NCBI GenBank assembly: GCA_007922305.1
Contig: ML677373.1
Span: 17,366,242 to 17,430,241 of the forward strand
From: Dermatemys mawii
Lineage: Eukaryota > Chordata > Testudines > Dermatemydidae
Length of the DNA stretch: 64,000 nt
Reading direction: 5' to 3'
Shown: piece by piece, positions 22,490 to 33,350 of the stretch
Layout of the letters: the number at the start of each line of letters is the position of its first letter
Position numbering within the stretch: the first letter of the stretch is position 1
Program-made: the position numbers and the translations under genes
Notes under the pieces: generated by a model
Told to the model about the DNA's origin: nothing
The model's database searches: none
What the model saw: only the letters and a program-made list of their open reading frames with translations

Positions 22490-22780
22490 GTAATGTGTCT
22501 TTATGCCTGTGTATCCAGTTTAATGAGGTACACTCCAGTTCTTCCACTGCTTGCTAACATTTTCATCTGGGAAGTATGGCTTCACCAGTCACTTTCTTTG
22601 AAAAGCCAAGTCCTGTTGTTCATGATAACCTTTCTTTAACCTGGCTACTCGGTCATGCCACTAATAATTAGTCCATTGGCTCAGTATCCAGATTCACAGG
22701 ACTTGGCTTTATCACATAGCTCTGTAACATAATGGTCAATGGTTTCGCCTGACAACTGGCTTTTTCGGAAATAGGTCTTC
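22490..22780 (-). pseudogene. decayed Ty3/Gypsy-like gag fragment
   Basis: On the minus strand, from 22779 down to 22681, the translation reads a capsid-like segment with FRKSQLSGETIDHYVTEL followed by AKSCESG. This is the pattern of the retrotransposon gag domain (R.Q.PGET...YVTEL...AKSCEFG). A stop follows at 22681-22683, and the next bases still give LIISGMT in the same order as the family, with further stops. It is a relic of an LTR retrotransposon, with no LTR, protease or polymerase found nearby. A domesticated gag gene is excluded by the stops. Confidence 0.6.
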
Positions 22781-23794
22781 TCTACGCATCGTTTCTGTGT
22801 GACTCAAAGAATTCTTTGCATTTCTCCCTGGCTTTCTCTAGCAGGATGTCGACCTTCCATGCCATGCTGGGATGGATAGGACGGCAGCTCTCCAGAGCCT
22901 CTGAGTGGCGGCTACGTGTAGCAGTGGGGAAGATTTCACCATTTGCATTGTCCTTGCATTTCTTCTGTATCAGGGCATCTGAAAATCACAAGATATATGG
23001 CGAATGGTGAGCTGAGATATTTTTCACCACCAAACTCAGTTTGTTTTGTTACTCCTTTTTCCACTCACCTCTACCCCATTGGCTTGTTGTGTCCATCTCT
23101 TGGATCCTGGCTGACACCTAGCATTTTGGGACAAACACTATTTGTCTGTACTGCACAGTGGGGTCCGGATCCTTGTTTGGGGTCCCTAATCAGTACCATG
23201 GTATAAACAACAATAGAAGAATGAGACATGGCAGTGACCTGTAAAACTCAGAGAAACTGGGAAGTATTTTGGAGAATGGGACATAACACCACTTGCTCCA
23301 AAACAAACGAAGCCAGTGGATGGGTGTCCTTTGGCTCTTTCATTGTTAAAATTCAGAGAAGCAACTTTAGGAAAGCAGGGTGAATACAAGAACCGGATCA
23401 CTGGTTTGAACAAGGTCAGAATGTTCCTTTGATCGCAAACTAAGTCACTACTTAACAGCAGACCTCACAGAGAGGAGTGAATTTATGTATTCATGACCTG
23501 TAACAAGTATAGCGATTGTTTACTATATTCTGGAGATCCAGAAGGAGCTATAATGTGATAATCATAAGGAAACCTTCCTAAATATATATTTCTGATGCAT
23601 CAGCAAAAGCCCAGTCAGTCCCTCCAGCTGGCACAGGACCATGTGAGTTAATCCCAAGCTTCAAACCACACATTACAGCTTGTGCAGCTGTGCAGACTCC
23701 AGACAGGGAGGATAACTTGCAATTGTGAGAAGAAGGGGGAAAAGCAAGCAGAGAAGCAGGAACAAAACTATTTCTACAGTGCCTTTCTCAAGCA
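22781..23794. other. unique sequence, no gene seen
   Basis: The part next to the gag relic (22781-22935) might be more of the same element, but I see no motif. The rest is ordinary. Confidence 0.4.
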
Positions 23795-24125
23795 TTAATT
23801 AACTTACTATTTCTGTGAGGTAAATACATAGTAAACCCATCTTCCATATGGTTAAACTGAGGCACAGAGAGGATAAGGTAAATATTATGCCACTATTTCA
23901 GAATGCAGCTCTCCTGGGGTGAAATTATCATTATTGTTCTATTCATTTGCACTAAAGTAGTATCCAGAGGTCCTAGCAAGGCTCAGGACCCCATTGGGCT
24001 AGTTACCAAAAAAACACTTACTGCCTCAGTCTCCCCATCTGTGAAAAGGGCAACCTCACAGGCGTGTGTTAATGTTTTGCAAAGCACTTTTAGATCCTTG
24101 AATGAAGGCCTCTATAGAAGCACAA
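23795..24125. repeat. clustered MIR-like SINE pieces
   Basis: Three pieces adjoin: a reversed core 'ggttaaactgaggcacagagaggataagg' near 23850, a reversed tail 'tattgttctattcatttgcactaaagtagtatccagagg' to about 24000, and a forward piece 'actgcctcagtctccccatctgtgaaaagggc' to 24125. At least two insertions are implied because the strands differ. Confidence 0.5.
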
Positions 24126-26559
24126 ATGGTAATTTATTGCCTCAGTATGAAAAAAAAAGTGTGTGTGTTTGACAATCAGCAGTCTGTTTATACGCCTATG
24201 TTTCATAGACCCCTTTCTAAAAGGAACTCCAGCACTGGTGACTGATGGATTTTGGCACAGCATGTCCAGTTAACCAAGCTCACCAGCCTTTTCTATTAGA
24301 CACAGAGGTTCTGTGTAACTTTGCTGTGTTTGATTTGCTTGAACTTAAACAGTCACTACTGATTGATTGGCTTCTAAAAATACCCACCAGCCACTTTGGA
24401 CTTCCAGAAAGCTCTTACGGATTTGGATGGGGGACCTCCGAGTTGGAAAGAGGCTGGAAAGATAGACATCTGCCATCTCTTCTGTTCCTTCTCTCCAATC
24501 TGCTCTCTGACTCTGGTGCATTAGTGGGAACTGGCAGAGACAATCACAACTGAGGAGAGCTTTGCACTGAAGCAAATTCTGTGCTCCCTTCATGCTTGTC
24601 AGCACAAGTTACCATGGAGCTGCAAGTGAACAGCATTACAATGGCTCATAGATGCAGCGCTACAGTTAACATTCCCTCTTTGAACACTATTTATAAACTC
24701 TCTGCCAGGCCGAATTGTTCAACATTATTGATCACCTGAATTAATCGCTAAAGGCCTTACTCTGGCAAAACTCCTCCAGGCCTCAGTCAGGCGTAAAGGC
24801 CTCAGGGCTGAGCTCACATACTGCGCCCCCAGGATGCCCCTGTTTCATTAGGAATTGTAGGTGGTTTGGCACAACTCAGGATCATGCCCCAGGGCCCTGA
24901 TCCAAAGCCCACTGAAATGAATGGAGAGATTCATACAGACATCCATGGGCATTAGATCGACCTAGGAGTGTAAACTGTTCCCCGAGGCAGGCCTGAGTAA
25001 TGGGAGCCATAATCCCCTCTGTAGCCCAGGAGAAAGCTGCAGATGTTGTGAAGTTGGGGACGGTGACAATGACCTGGAATGAAGCAAGAAAACAGAAGTG
25101 TTCAGATCCTCTCTGAAAAGGGTGTGGGGTGGCTTTGTCTTTCCCCCGGTGCCAAGACCATGTGAATTTAGAATACACATCTGGACTGTGAAGCTCCAAA
25201 GTGAGATTGCAGCATGGTTAAAATGATGCCCCAGGTCTTTGGCTTCTCCAAGAGTGAAAAGGAAAAGAAAGGTCTTGGAGTTTTCAGTTTTTGTAGTGGC
25301 TTAAATTTTGAAATCCGTTGCCTTTTCTTTCACCCAGCTAAGAATATTTTCGGTATTAGGTGCCAGGGACTTCTCAATGTAAAGTGAAATGTTTAATATC
25401 AGTTAATATTAAATCCTGTAAATTTAGACAATTGTAGCAAATCTATTCTAGACACCACCCATTTTCTTGCCTATATATCCCAGACAGGGATTACCAATTT
25501 GTTAAGACATTGAAGTTGGACTGTATGTCAGAATTGACACCCTGGTCTTACAGGCTTTCAGGAGATATTGGACTGAAAGAGACTTTAAAAAACAAGGAAC
25601 ACTATAGGCAGGTATCTAACAATTGTGGCCATCCCCTGGCTCCTGAGCCAACAGATGGCCAAGTAGAGTTCAGTCTAGATAATACACAAAATGGCTGTTG
25701 CCTTATTACTGAATGCATCTTAATGCAGCAGGATATTTCTATAATGATGCATTTTATTTGGATTAAAACTAGGTAATATACCAAATATAGTTCTCTCTGA
25801 CAGTATGTCTTCACTGCAGTTATCTCAGGCTCTTATCCAGGTACTGCCCTTAGTTCCTCTCCACATACACAAACATCTGATCCAATTTCAGGAGTGCTTT
25901 CAACCTGTGAAAGCCAGCATGGCTTGGTATAAGGGTTAGAGATTCCACTTTCACTTGGGCTGATAACCCACTCACTGTGCAGTGAGGTTGCAGGCTAAAT
26001 CATATGATGGCTGCTACTCGCCCACAGTTTTCACCCTGTGCCCAGAAGGACAGACAGGTTCTCCCATAATTTTCTGGGGAAAAATCATAGAGTGGCTCAG
26101 CACAGAAACCCATGGAATATACCCCCGCAAATGCTAAGCAGAGGATCTAGCCACACTGTAGAAGACTGGGAAATGGAATTTGTTCCTGGATACGGCGCAA
26201 CAGTGGCATTAGCCCTGGAGGATCAGTGCAGCCGTGAGCTTTGAATCTTAATTTGACAGTTTGTCACTAGTGGCAGTTGTCAACACAATAGCTGGTCATA
26301 ATTAGTGCCCAGTGGATGTAAAATGCAACAGCATGTTCCAAAGCCACTGCTCTCTTTGCACAGGTGTGAGTGACTCCACAGCCATTCAGGCCTGTATCGT
26401 TGTTTTTCATGGGTAATTTAGACTAACCCAACCTGAAACCTTAAGAACAGAGTTTCCCTTCCATTGTCTTCAATGGAATTCACCTCGCGAACTGGTGATA
26501 ACACGGCAGGAGTGTTGTAAGCATGTGGTGTGTCATAGTGGGGAACTGCACGGACTTCT
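24126..26559. other. unique sequence with low-copy repeat phrases
   Basis: Around 24760-24800 and 24890-24950 are phrases of the 'ttactctggcaaaactcctccaggcc' kind seen in other unplaced repeats. Frames at 24245-24553 and 24882-25199 have no signature. No gene is called. Confidence 0.4.
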
Positions 26560-26700
26560 ACATTTCTACAGCATGGATCTGTATTGCGGTAGCACCTAGG
26601 AGCCTCAGTCATAGCCTAGGCTTTCATTGTGCAAGATGCTGCACAAACCCAAAACAAAAGACAGTCCTTGCTCCAAAGGATTTTAGCCTACTGAAATGCT
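26560..26700 (-). repeat. MIR-like SINE tail, reversed
   Basis: The sequence 'attgcggtagcacctaggagcctcagtcatag', then 'gctgcacaaacccaaaacaaaagacagtccttgctccaaagga', is the reversed 3' tail of the family. Confidence 0.65.
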
Positions 26701-27542
26701 CATAGAAATCAAATTCATCTTGTACCTGATGACCTCTTCCATTGTCCATAAAATGGCCTCCAAATATTGACTACTGCTGTGCTTTTATCAATATTCCCTT
26801 CTGGTCTCCACAACTCATCTTTCTGAAGTTCCTGTCTTAAGCCTAGAGACTAGGCTATCTGCTCATCAATCCTATCATACCACCCCAGGCCTATCATCAA
26901 TACCATATCATACCACCATCATACCACAATCCTATCATACCAGGAGAGCTGTCAGACGCCATTGCCAGAGGCTGTTCTAGCTCCCTGGCAATGTTCTTCT
27001 GCTTCCTAGGTTGTAATTCCACTGAGGGCTGGTAACCTGGCCACTTTAATAGTTTAGTCACCCAACCGACTGCTTTGGTTAAACATAAAAACCTTTTCAT
27101 ATTCTTCCCCCCTTCCCTTTACACACACAGGCCAATATTGCGCTTCCCATACAGTATGCAAACTTCAATTTCTTTTCTTTAATTATCATGGCAAGGAATT
27201 CAAGTTTTCAGCAGTTTCTCCCAATTCACATCCCTCTGAAGGCCACAGTGACTCCTTGCCTGGTTGTCAGCCTTTAAAAAGATTTACTATGTATATGCTG
27301 CTTTATATCCTTCCTCTACTTTTGATTTACCATTTTGGCATCCTTATCACCCTGTAACACTTCCTACGTGTCTGTCTTTAGAGCTGTTCACTTTCCCTCA
27401 TTGAGACTGCCAAGAGGCATTTCCTTAGCTGCAGTGGGTGACAGTCACCCCAGCACACATCTCCTGCTCAAGGCTTATGCCCAAGAGAGCTTCAGTGGGA
27501 CATAAGTGGCTCCTAGTGCTGGCCCTGAGCACAGGGGTGACT
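26701..27542. other. unique sequence with a short direct repeat
   Basis: The phrase caatcctatcatacca occurs at 26867-26882 and again at 26927-26942, with 'catatcataccaccatcataccac' between. This is a local tandem-like expansion of a CATACCA motif. Nothing else was recognised. Confidence 0.55.
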
Positions 27543-27733
27543 TTAATCCCCCTAAAACGAGGAGTCCTTGTGGCACCTTAGAGACTAACACATTTATTTG
27601 GGCATAAGCTTTTGTGGGCTAGAACCCACTTCGTCAGACGCATGGAGTGAAAAGTACAGTAAGCAGTATAAATATTACAGCACATGAAAAAATGGGAGTT
27701 GCCTTACCAAGTGTATGTGGGGGAGGAGTGAGT

Positions 27734-27924
27734 GCTAACGAGGCCAATTAAATTAAGGTAGAAGTGGCCTATTCTCAACAGTTGACAAGAAGCGGTGAAT
27801 ATCAAAGGAGGAAAATTACTTTCGTAGGGCTAACGAGGCCAGTGCCTTCAGGGTGGATGTCGCCCATTTCCAACAGTTGAGAAGAAGGCGTGAGTATCAG
27901 TAGAGGGAATATTACTTTATGTAG
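27734..27924 (-). repeat. 95-bp tandem duplication within the PLE 3' region
   Basis: Two diverged units start with gctaacgaggcca at 27734 and 27829. Each holds 'caacagttgacaagaag...' or 'caacagttgagaagaag...' and ends near 'attacttt.(.)gtag'. The second unit ends at the stop codon of the endonuclease frame. Confidence 0.65.
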
Positions 27925-28184
27925 TGACCCATCCACTCCCAGTCTTTATTCAGGCCTAATTTGATGGTGTCCAGTTTGCTAATTAATTCCAGATCTGCAG
28001 TTTCTCGTTGGAGTCGGTGTTTGAAGTTTTTTTGTTGAAGAATTGCCACTTTTAAGTCTGGTATTGAGTGTCCATGGAGTTTGAAGTGTTCTCCTACTGG
28101 TTTTTGAATGTTACAATTCTTGATGTCTGATTTGTGTCCATTTATCCTTTTGCATAGAAACTGTCTGGTATGGCCAATGTACAT
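27912..28184 (-). CDS. partial GIY-YIG endonuclease of the PLE
   Basis: Ninety codons are open from the truncation point to a natural TAA at 27912-27914. The frame begins at MYIGHTRQFLCKRINGHKSD, which contains the YIG motif and the following arginine helix of GIY-YIG nucleases. PVGEHFKLHGHS and LQRETADLELISKLDT follow, both typical of the PLE C-terminal endonuclease. In PLEs this domain follows the reverse transcriptase and nicks target DNA. The upstream GIY half and the whole polymerase are absent because the copy is 5'-truncated, so the protein cannot work. The initial ATG is an accident of the break point. No frameshift or stop is seen within the remnant, which suggests a fairly young copy. 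Confidence 0.8.
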   Translation of the reverse strand: MYIGHTRQFLCKRINGHKSDIKNCNIQKPVGEHFKLHGHSIPDLKVAILQQKNFKHRLQRETADLELISKLDTIKLGLNKDWEWMGHYIK

Positions 28185-28196
28185 GTTAATCCCCCT

Positions 28197-29542
28197 GTCA
28201 ACTTCCTTATATAACCTCAGACCTTTTAGGACTCTTTAAATTCCTGTCCATCTGTCTTGCAGAAAATCCTTGCGCCAACAAATGATTTTGAGAAAATGTC
28301 ACATTTCTTCTCTGCACCTCCCTCTGCCAGGTAACTGCCCCAACTCTCAATCCATCGCAGTGGAGATGGAACTGAAGCTGCCAAACTGGCATCTAGATTT
28401 CAGCCCTTTGCCCCAGTGTCGGTGAATGTTCTGTTCCTGGGTTTGGAGTGAGCTTATTAGGAGATTTAATTAAATGAGAAATTCAAAATCATGCCTTGGC
28501 GAAGAGGCATGCATGGGGAAACGAGGGTATGGTTGAAATATCCCTTCTCTCTGATGATCCCTGGGCTACCATAAAGACCTCTGGGAGCGGTTGCTACACT
28601 GGATTGGAAGAACACAAAGATGGGCTAAAGCTACCACTGAAGCCCCTCCCTTTATCTGTACCAAATGTCTTTAACCATAATTTAGGATCTTATCTGTGAT
28701 CATTTAACTCAGCCTTTGGAGTTCTTTTCAGACTTGTTCTCCAAGCCCTAAGTGTTCCCCTCTGGAGGGATTAAATTTGGCAGTAAATTATCACATAGAT
28801 GTTTATGATCGCAATTACATTCTCCCTAGAAGAATTTCACAGTCAATTGAGTCACATTATTCTTTTCAGTCTGCACTGAAATCCAAACTTCCTGGGTAAT
28901 TGAAAGCCCATGGGTTATGATTTCAGGTTATTAAAAAAGGTATAAAATGCAGATCATCCCCAGTTGTACATAGGCACTATCACAACGAGCCAGGCAGGGC
29001 ACGAAATGGCTTTGACTGAGTCCCTTGGATACAACGAAACGTTTGTAAAGATCTTACGCCTTCAGAAGAGGAGAACAATGGGAGATGATCGTGTATATGG
29101 CCAGGACTCTAGGCCAACTGCTGTAAAATGCTACATGGCCCTGGATTAAATAAATTCTATCCAAATTAGGCACTGACATTTCCCCGGGGGAAAACCTGGC
29201 ACCCCAGAGAGGATCTTTCTGCTACCAGGGTAAATTAATAGAGAGCTGGATACAACCATTATTCAAGCATGCAAGATACTAGGCAAAAAAACTGGGGCAA
29301 GTTTTAAGCTGTCTATGGAGTTGCTCCATTCCAGGCCATTTTCCCAGTAGAAGAGCAGAAGCACCTGTGGGTGAAATTCACCCCTGGGCACAGGACCTGC
29401 ATGGGGCCCAAGCATCAAATAGTCCATAAGTGGGAGTTAAATGGCACACAGTTGAACTGTTTGGCGGGGAATTGTGAAATCTAAGTAGAATTAGGAATGG
29501 GAAATATAAACATTCTGTTTTACAAGCCTGTAGGCTCAAACA
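28197..29542. other. unique sequence, no gene seen
   Basis: Frames at 28207-28392 (minus), 28496-28699 and 28964-29149 (plus) have no family signature. Nothing else was recognised. Confidence 0.45.
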
Positions 29543-29783
29543 CAGAGTTGCCAGGTTTCCAATTTTTGACCACAACACCCAGTCAAAAAGAGATCCTGGC
29601 AGCTCCGGTCAACACTGCTGACCAGGCCATTAAAAGTGCAGTTGGTGGGGCTGGCAGGCTCCCTACCTGGCTCCGCACGGCACCTGGAAGAGGCGACATG
29701 TCCCTGCGGCCTCTAGATGGAGGGATGTGGCAGGGGCATGTTAAGGGTGTTCTGTTTTCTATGATTAGAAAGTTGGCAACCCT
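29543..29783. mobile_element. hAT-like element with gttgcca-type ends
   Basis: The left end cagagttgccaggtttcc pairs with the right end gaaagttggcaaccct as imperfect inverted repeats. The interior holds 'gtcaaaaagagatcctggcagctccggtcaacactgctgacc' and 'ctccgcacggcacctggaagaggcgacatgtccctgcgg', blocks I recall from a GC-rich non-autonomous family. No matching TSD was found. The open frames on both strands (108 and 76 codons) fall inside it and are not genes. Confidence 0.55.
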
Positions 29784-32164
29784 AGCAGCTAGTGAGGTGC
29801 TGAGTACCCCCACCTCCCAGTGAAATCACATGGAAAGATTGGGTGCTGTAGATGGAGGGAAGTGAGGATTTGCAAATGATACTGGGCAAAATTTAACTTC
29901 ACATGAGGTCTAGGCCTGGAAGGACTCAGCTCCTTAAGTCTCATCAGCTGCTTCAGCAGTAATCAGACAAATAAATCAATGTATAATCAAAATCCCCACT
30001 GAAAGCCTTTTTTGCGGGGGGGTAATGGTTTCACACCCTGCATCCAGTTAGATATCATGGGGGAAATTCTTTCAGATCTCTGTTGGGGTTCAACACAATG
30101 TATAAAGCAACCTGTCCTATAGGCAAAGTTAATTCCTACAGTAATGAGTTAGCCGAGCTGATATTTACAAACATATAAAACCCCTCTGAAGTCCCAAGTA
30201 GCACGTGTGGCGAATGGATTTACACAGTCTTGTAACGAATTAGTGTGCACTGGTATCAATTAAAAAGGCAACAGTCACCAATGGTTTCAACATTACAGAA
30301 TCTGACACGCCTGAGTTATTTCCTATTCTAGTGATAGGAAACATGCTGGGTTATCCCATATGCTGTGATACAATCACTTTTAGCAAATGCTCATTTTTTT
30401 TAAATGACTTTAATTGAGTCTACTGACAACTGTGCCCTAAATAGTTAATTGCTTGGCAGGAGACGCGAAGTGATTCTAAACTTTTCACATAATCTGCCGT
30501 ACTATCTTACAAAGTGGCCCCAAAAAAATACCATAAGGCCACAATCCTGCAAAAGCATACATGCACTTAGCTTTTGTACACACTTTGCATAGCCCCACTG
30601 AAATCAGATCAGCTACTTACAATGTGTAAAACATAGCTAAATCTTTGCAGGATCTGGACCTAAATTCCCTTCTATACTGGTGAGGATTTAGTTCCACTTA
30701 ATCCCATAGAACCTGTTTAAAATAATATAGAAGCACTTAGATGTTACTAAAAATAGACGAGCAAATAAACTACTCTGCAGCAGAGCTGATACTATGGAAC
30801 TGTTTACATAGGATTTCGTCCTAGAACTGAGATTAAAGACTACTTCAAACACAGCCTTTGGCCAATGTGTCATACAAAATTCTGTTTGGTAGAACAGAGC
30901 AGTGCATGATTTTAACAACCTTGTTAACCTGAGATTAAGAATGGAAAAGATTCTCTTTGGCACTGCACAGTGTGTTAACAACAGCTGTGGGTGCGGGAGG
31001 GCTGTGAAAATGGGCTGGCTTGAAAGCCAGCATTCCAGTTCCCCCGGGAGAGGGCTCCGAGCATATCGCAGCCAACAGACGCTGCCACAGAAGCCATGGG
31101 CTGGTCTGAACGTTCACACAACCTGTGCCTGGGCGAGATTCCACGCAGGGCAGGACACGCTATCTTTGCTGGTTCTGTGCATCTCCGCTGTGTGCTGAAC
31201 TCACGTAACCGCGGAAGTGACCCCATGTTCTCCACGCCTGCCAAAGTCCCCTCCATTTTCAATGGGCTTCGCTTCTTGCAAAAACAAGGCATAAGGCCGA
31301 GGGGTGCTAACTGGGAACGTCTTCACTTAACCTTGAAACCACGTGTTCTTTATAAATACAGGGCTCAGTTCTGCCCAGCCCCTGAACTACGATGGGTGAA
31401 AGTGAGCGGGATGGGCTGCCATGGAGCAGATGATTGATCCTGACTCAGCGCCGGCCTGCTGTCAGGGAGCCAACTCAGCGCTGTGAACATGAGCACTTAT
31501 GCTGGCAAAACTTACGCCATGCACCCCTGAGCAACAAAAGTTTTGCCAACACAAGTGCTAGTGTAGACGTGGCCTTAGACTCCAGACATATCTGCTTTTA
31601 ATCCAGCCCCACCAGGTAGGGTTAATCAACAGTGTCCTCCTGTTTAAATTCTGTTCCGGGTGCACATAGGAAGCCCAAGGAAGCGAATATCAACTTCTGG
31701 ACTTGGAAAGCTTCCTGCATCAGTAATAGCTCATCAAGGGCCTACATTATTGCAGTTAGAGGAGTCAGCCTTGACATCAGACCCTCAACTCAAGGAATGT
31801 CGTTAATCTGACCTAGGGACTTGTAGCCAAACCCATTAGGATCCCTTTCATTAGTTAGTGGCTGTAACAATGTCACAGTGGAGGAGGAGCGGAGTAGGTG
31901 TTTAGATTTGTGCTTCCTAGACCTTTCCAAAGACATACAAGAAGCTAAAGCACATTCAGAACAAGATGACGATCTGAGGGGACAGCTGGGAAATAGCTTA
32001 TGGGAGAAAGATATCTCAGGCCAGATCCAACTATTGAAATGAACGGAGCATCCCCAGGATACATCTGCCCCATTAGGTTTTAATTCTTCCTACAGAATGC
32101 AGCTTTGGGGTCCTGGAGTCAGGAAAGCGACTGCCATTAGCAACATCACACTTGGCTTTTGATT
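29784..32164. other. unique sequence with a DNA-repeat fragment
   Basis: At 31490-31580 the phrases 'gcttatgctggcaaaactta', 'cacccctgagcaacaaaagttttgcc' and 'gctagtgtagacgtggcctta' match one end of the element at 59385-59925. Frames near 30900-31440 have no signature. The segment 30225-30500 is listed separately. Confidence 0.45.
30225..30500. promoter_or_regulatory. possible conserved non-coding element
   Basis: This is AT-rich, non-repeat sequence with strings such as ggtatcaattaaaa, aaatgactttaattgag and aaatagttaattgcttgg. It is an impression only. Confidence 0.18.
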
Positions 32165-32275
32165 GTGAGCTCTTTGAGGGAGAGGCTCTTATTTTGTTCT
32201 ATTTGTACAGCACCTAGCACTGTTGGGTCTTGGAGCTCTTGGGCCCCACCAGAACACAAGTAAAACAGGGATAGT
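32165..32275 (+). repeat. MIR-like SINE, 3' tail fragment
   Basis: The text 'gagctctttgagggagaggctcttattttgttctatttgtacagcacctagcactgttggg' followed by 'tcttggagctcttgggccccacc' is the forward tail of the SINE family. Confidence 0.6.
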
Positions 32276-32894
32276 TAGAAATATTAACTAGTTTGGAGAG
32301 TTCATGGAACAGGCCCAGTTCTTCAGAAACCCCCTTTGTGAATCTAACTCTAACGGCTTAACTCTGTGCAAAGCCAAGCACCTTTCACTTCCTGTTCAGT
32401 CTCATGACTTTCTCCTCCTCTCCAAGGGAGGGGAGGAGCTCAGCACATTGTTCAGCACCAGCAGCATCAGACCTCAAAGGCAGTTTGAAGGCAAGAAACA
32501 GCCTAGAATCTGCAAGTCCTCCAGAGTCACTTGACCTCAACATCTAAGTCCTTCCTTTGCAAAAACAGGCTACACGTGTCTCCTTCGGGGTCACTCGGGC
32601 TGCCACGGGGCTCTTTGAGCCTCGTTCCTTTTCCAAAGCCAGTGCAGTGCGCTAATCTAACCAATGAAACCACTTCAAAGTGAATTACCTTCCACGCGTT
32701 CCTTGCAGGAAAGGCGAGACTGAGGTGCTACATGAACATTGCTGGGCTAGTGCTTTTCTCGAGATGTTTACAACAACCCGCTCGAGGCTAAAAAAAATTC
32801 TGAGTCCGCCTTTCTGTTTTGCAGGAAACAAGCAGTGATTCAGCAGGATAGCATCTGTTTAGGTACCGTTCCTAAGGGTATTTTTATTGTTTGT

Positions 32895-33165
32895 TTACAG
32901 CACAGCAGAGCCCAAATACCCCACTCCGGATTGGAGCCTCTATGTGCTAGGGGCTGTACAAAGGGCATATGAAAAAAATGTGTCACAATTTACCAAAATG
33001 ACTAGTGATTTTAGGGGTCCAATTTGAGATACCTTAAAGGGGCCAGATTTTCTGAAAGTGCTGAGCATCCAACTTTTGAAAATCATGTCCCTTTAAGGTG
33101 TCTCGAGTTGGGCACCCAAAAACTGAGGCTTTCAAAATTGCTAGTCGTTTTTTAAAATCTTGGCC
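32895..33165. repeat. SINE tail scrap plus short inverted-phrase repeat
   Basis: A reversed SINE tail 'gtgctaggggctgtacaaagggcatatg' lies at about 32945. It is followed at 33010-33165 by a block whose halves face each other: 'taccttaaaggggccagattttctgaaagtgctgagcatcc' and 'atcatgtccctttaaggtgtctcgag'. Related phrases recur near 1140, 8110, 37941, 40830 and 56630. Confidence 0.45.
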
Positions 33166-33350
33166 AAGGTCCTTGCCCTGAAGATTGTACAGTCTAAGTT
33201 TACTCCTGTATGCCTAGCCATTAGCTGTTGCCATATGATGTGCACATCAGAGCGGTTGTGCAGAGCTCGCTCCAAATTCTCTTCTGATTTACAGTGCATG
33301 TGTTTTATGTGCAGTTTGATTTTCATTGCACAGTCCCTGCTAATAATTCT

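Larger units (their letters stand above)
27543..28196 (-). mobile_element. 5'-truncated Penelope-like element with 11-bp TSD
   Basis: The insert is 27554-28185, flanked by ttaatccccct at 27543-27553 and 28186-28196, a perfect 11-bp TSD of the variable length PLEs make. It lies on the minus strand. The 5' end carries the tail of the endonuclease frame, followed by a non-coding 3' region with a ~95-bp tandem duplication and the family end 'cccacaaaagcttatgcccaaataaatgtgttagtctctaaggtgccacaaggactcctcg' (on the minus strand). The TSD plus 5' truncation indicates target-primed reverse transcription. This is the fullest copy in the window. Confidence 0.88.

Noticed and set aside
26867..26942. Possible CRISPR-like repeat-spacer pattern
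   Set aside because: Only two copies of a 16-mer, with no regular spacers; the host is a vertebrate, so a local slippage repeat is the simple reading.
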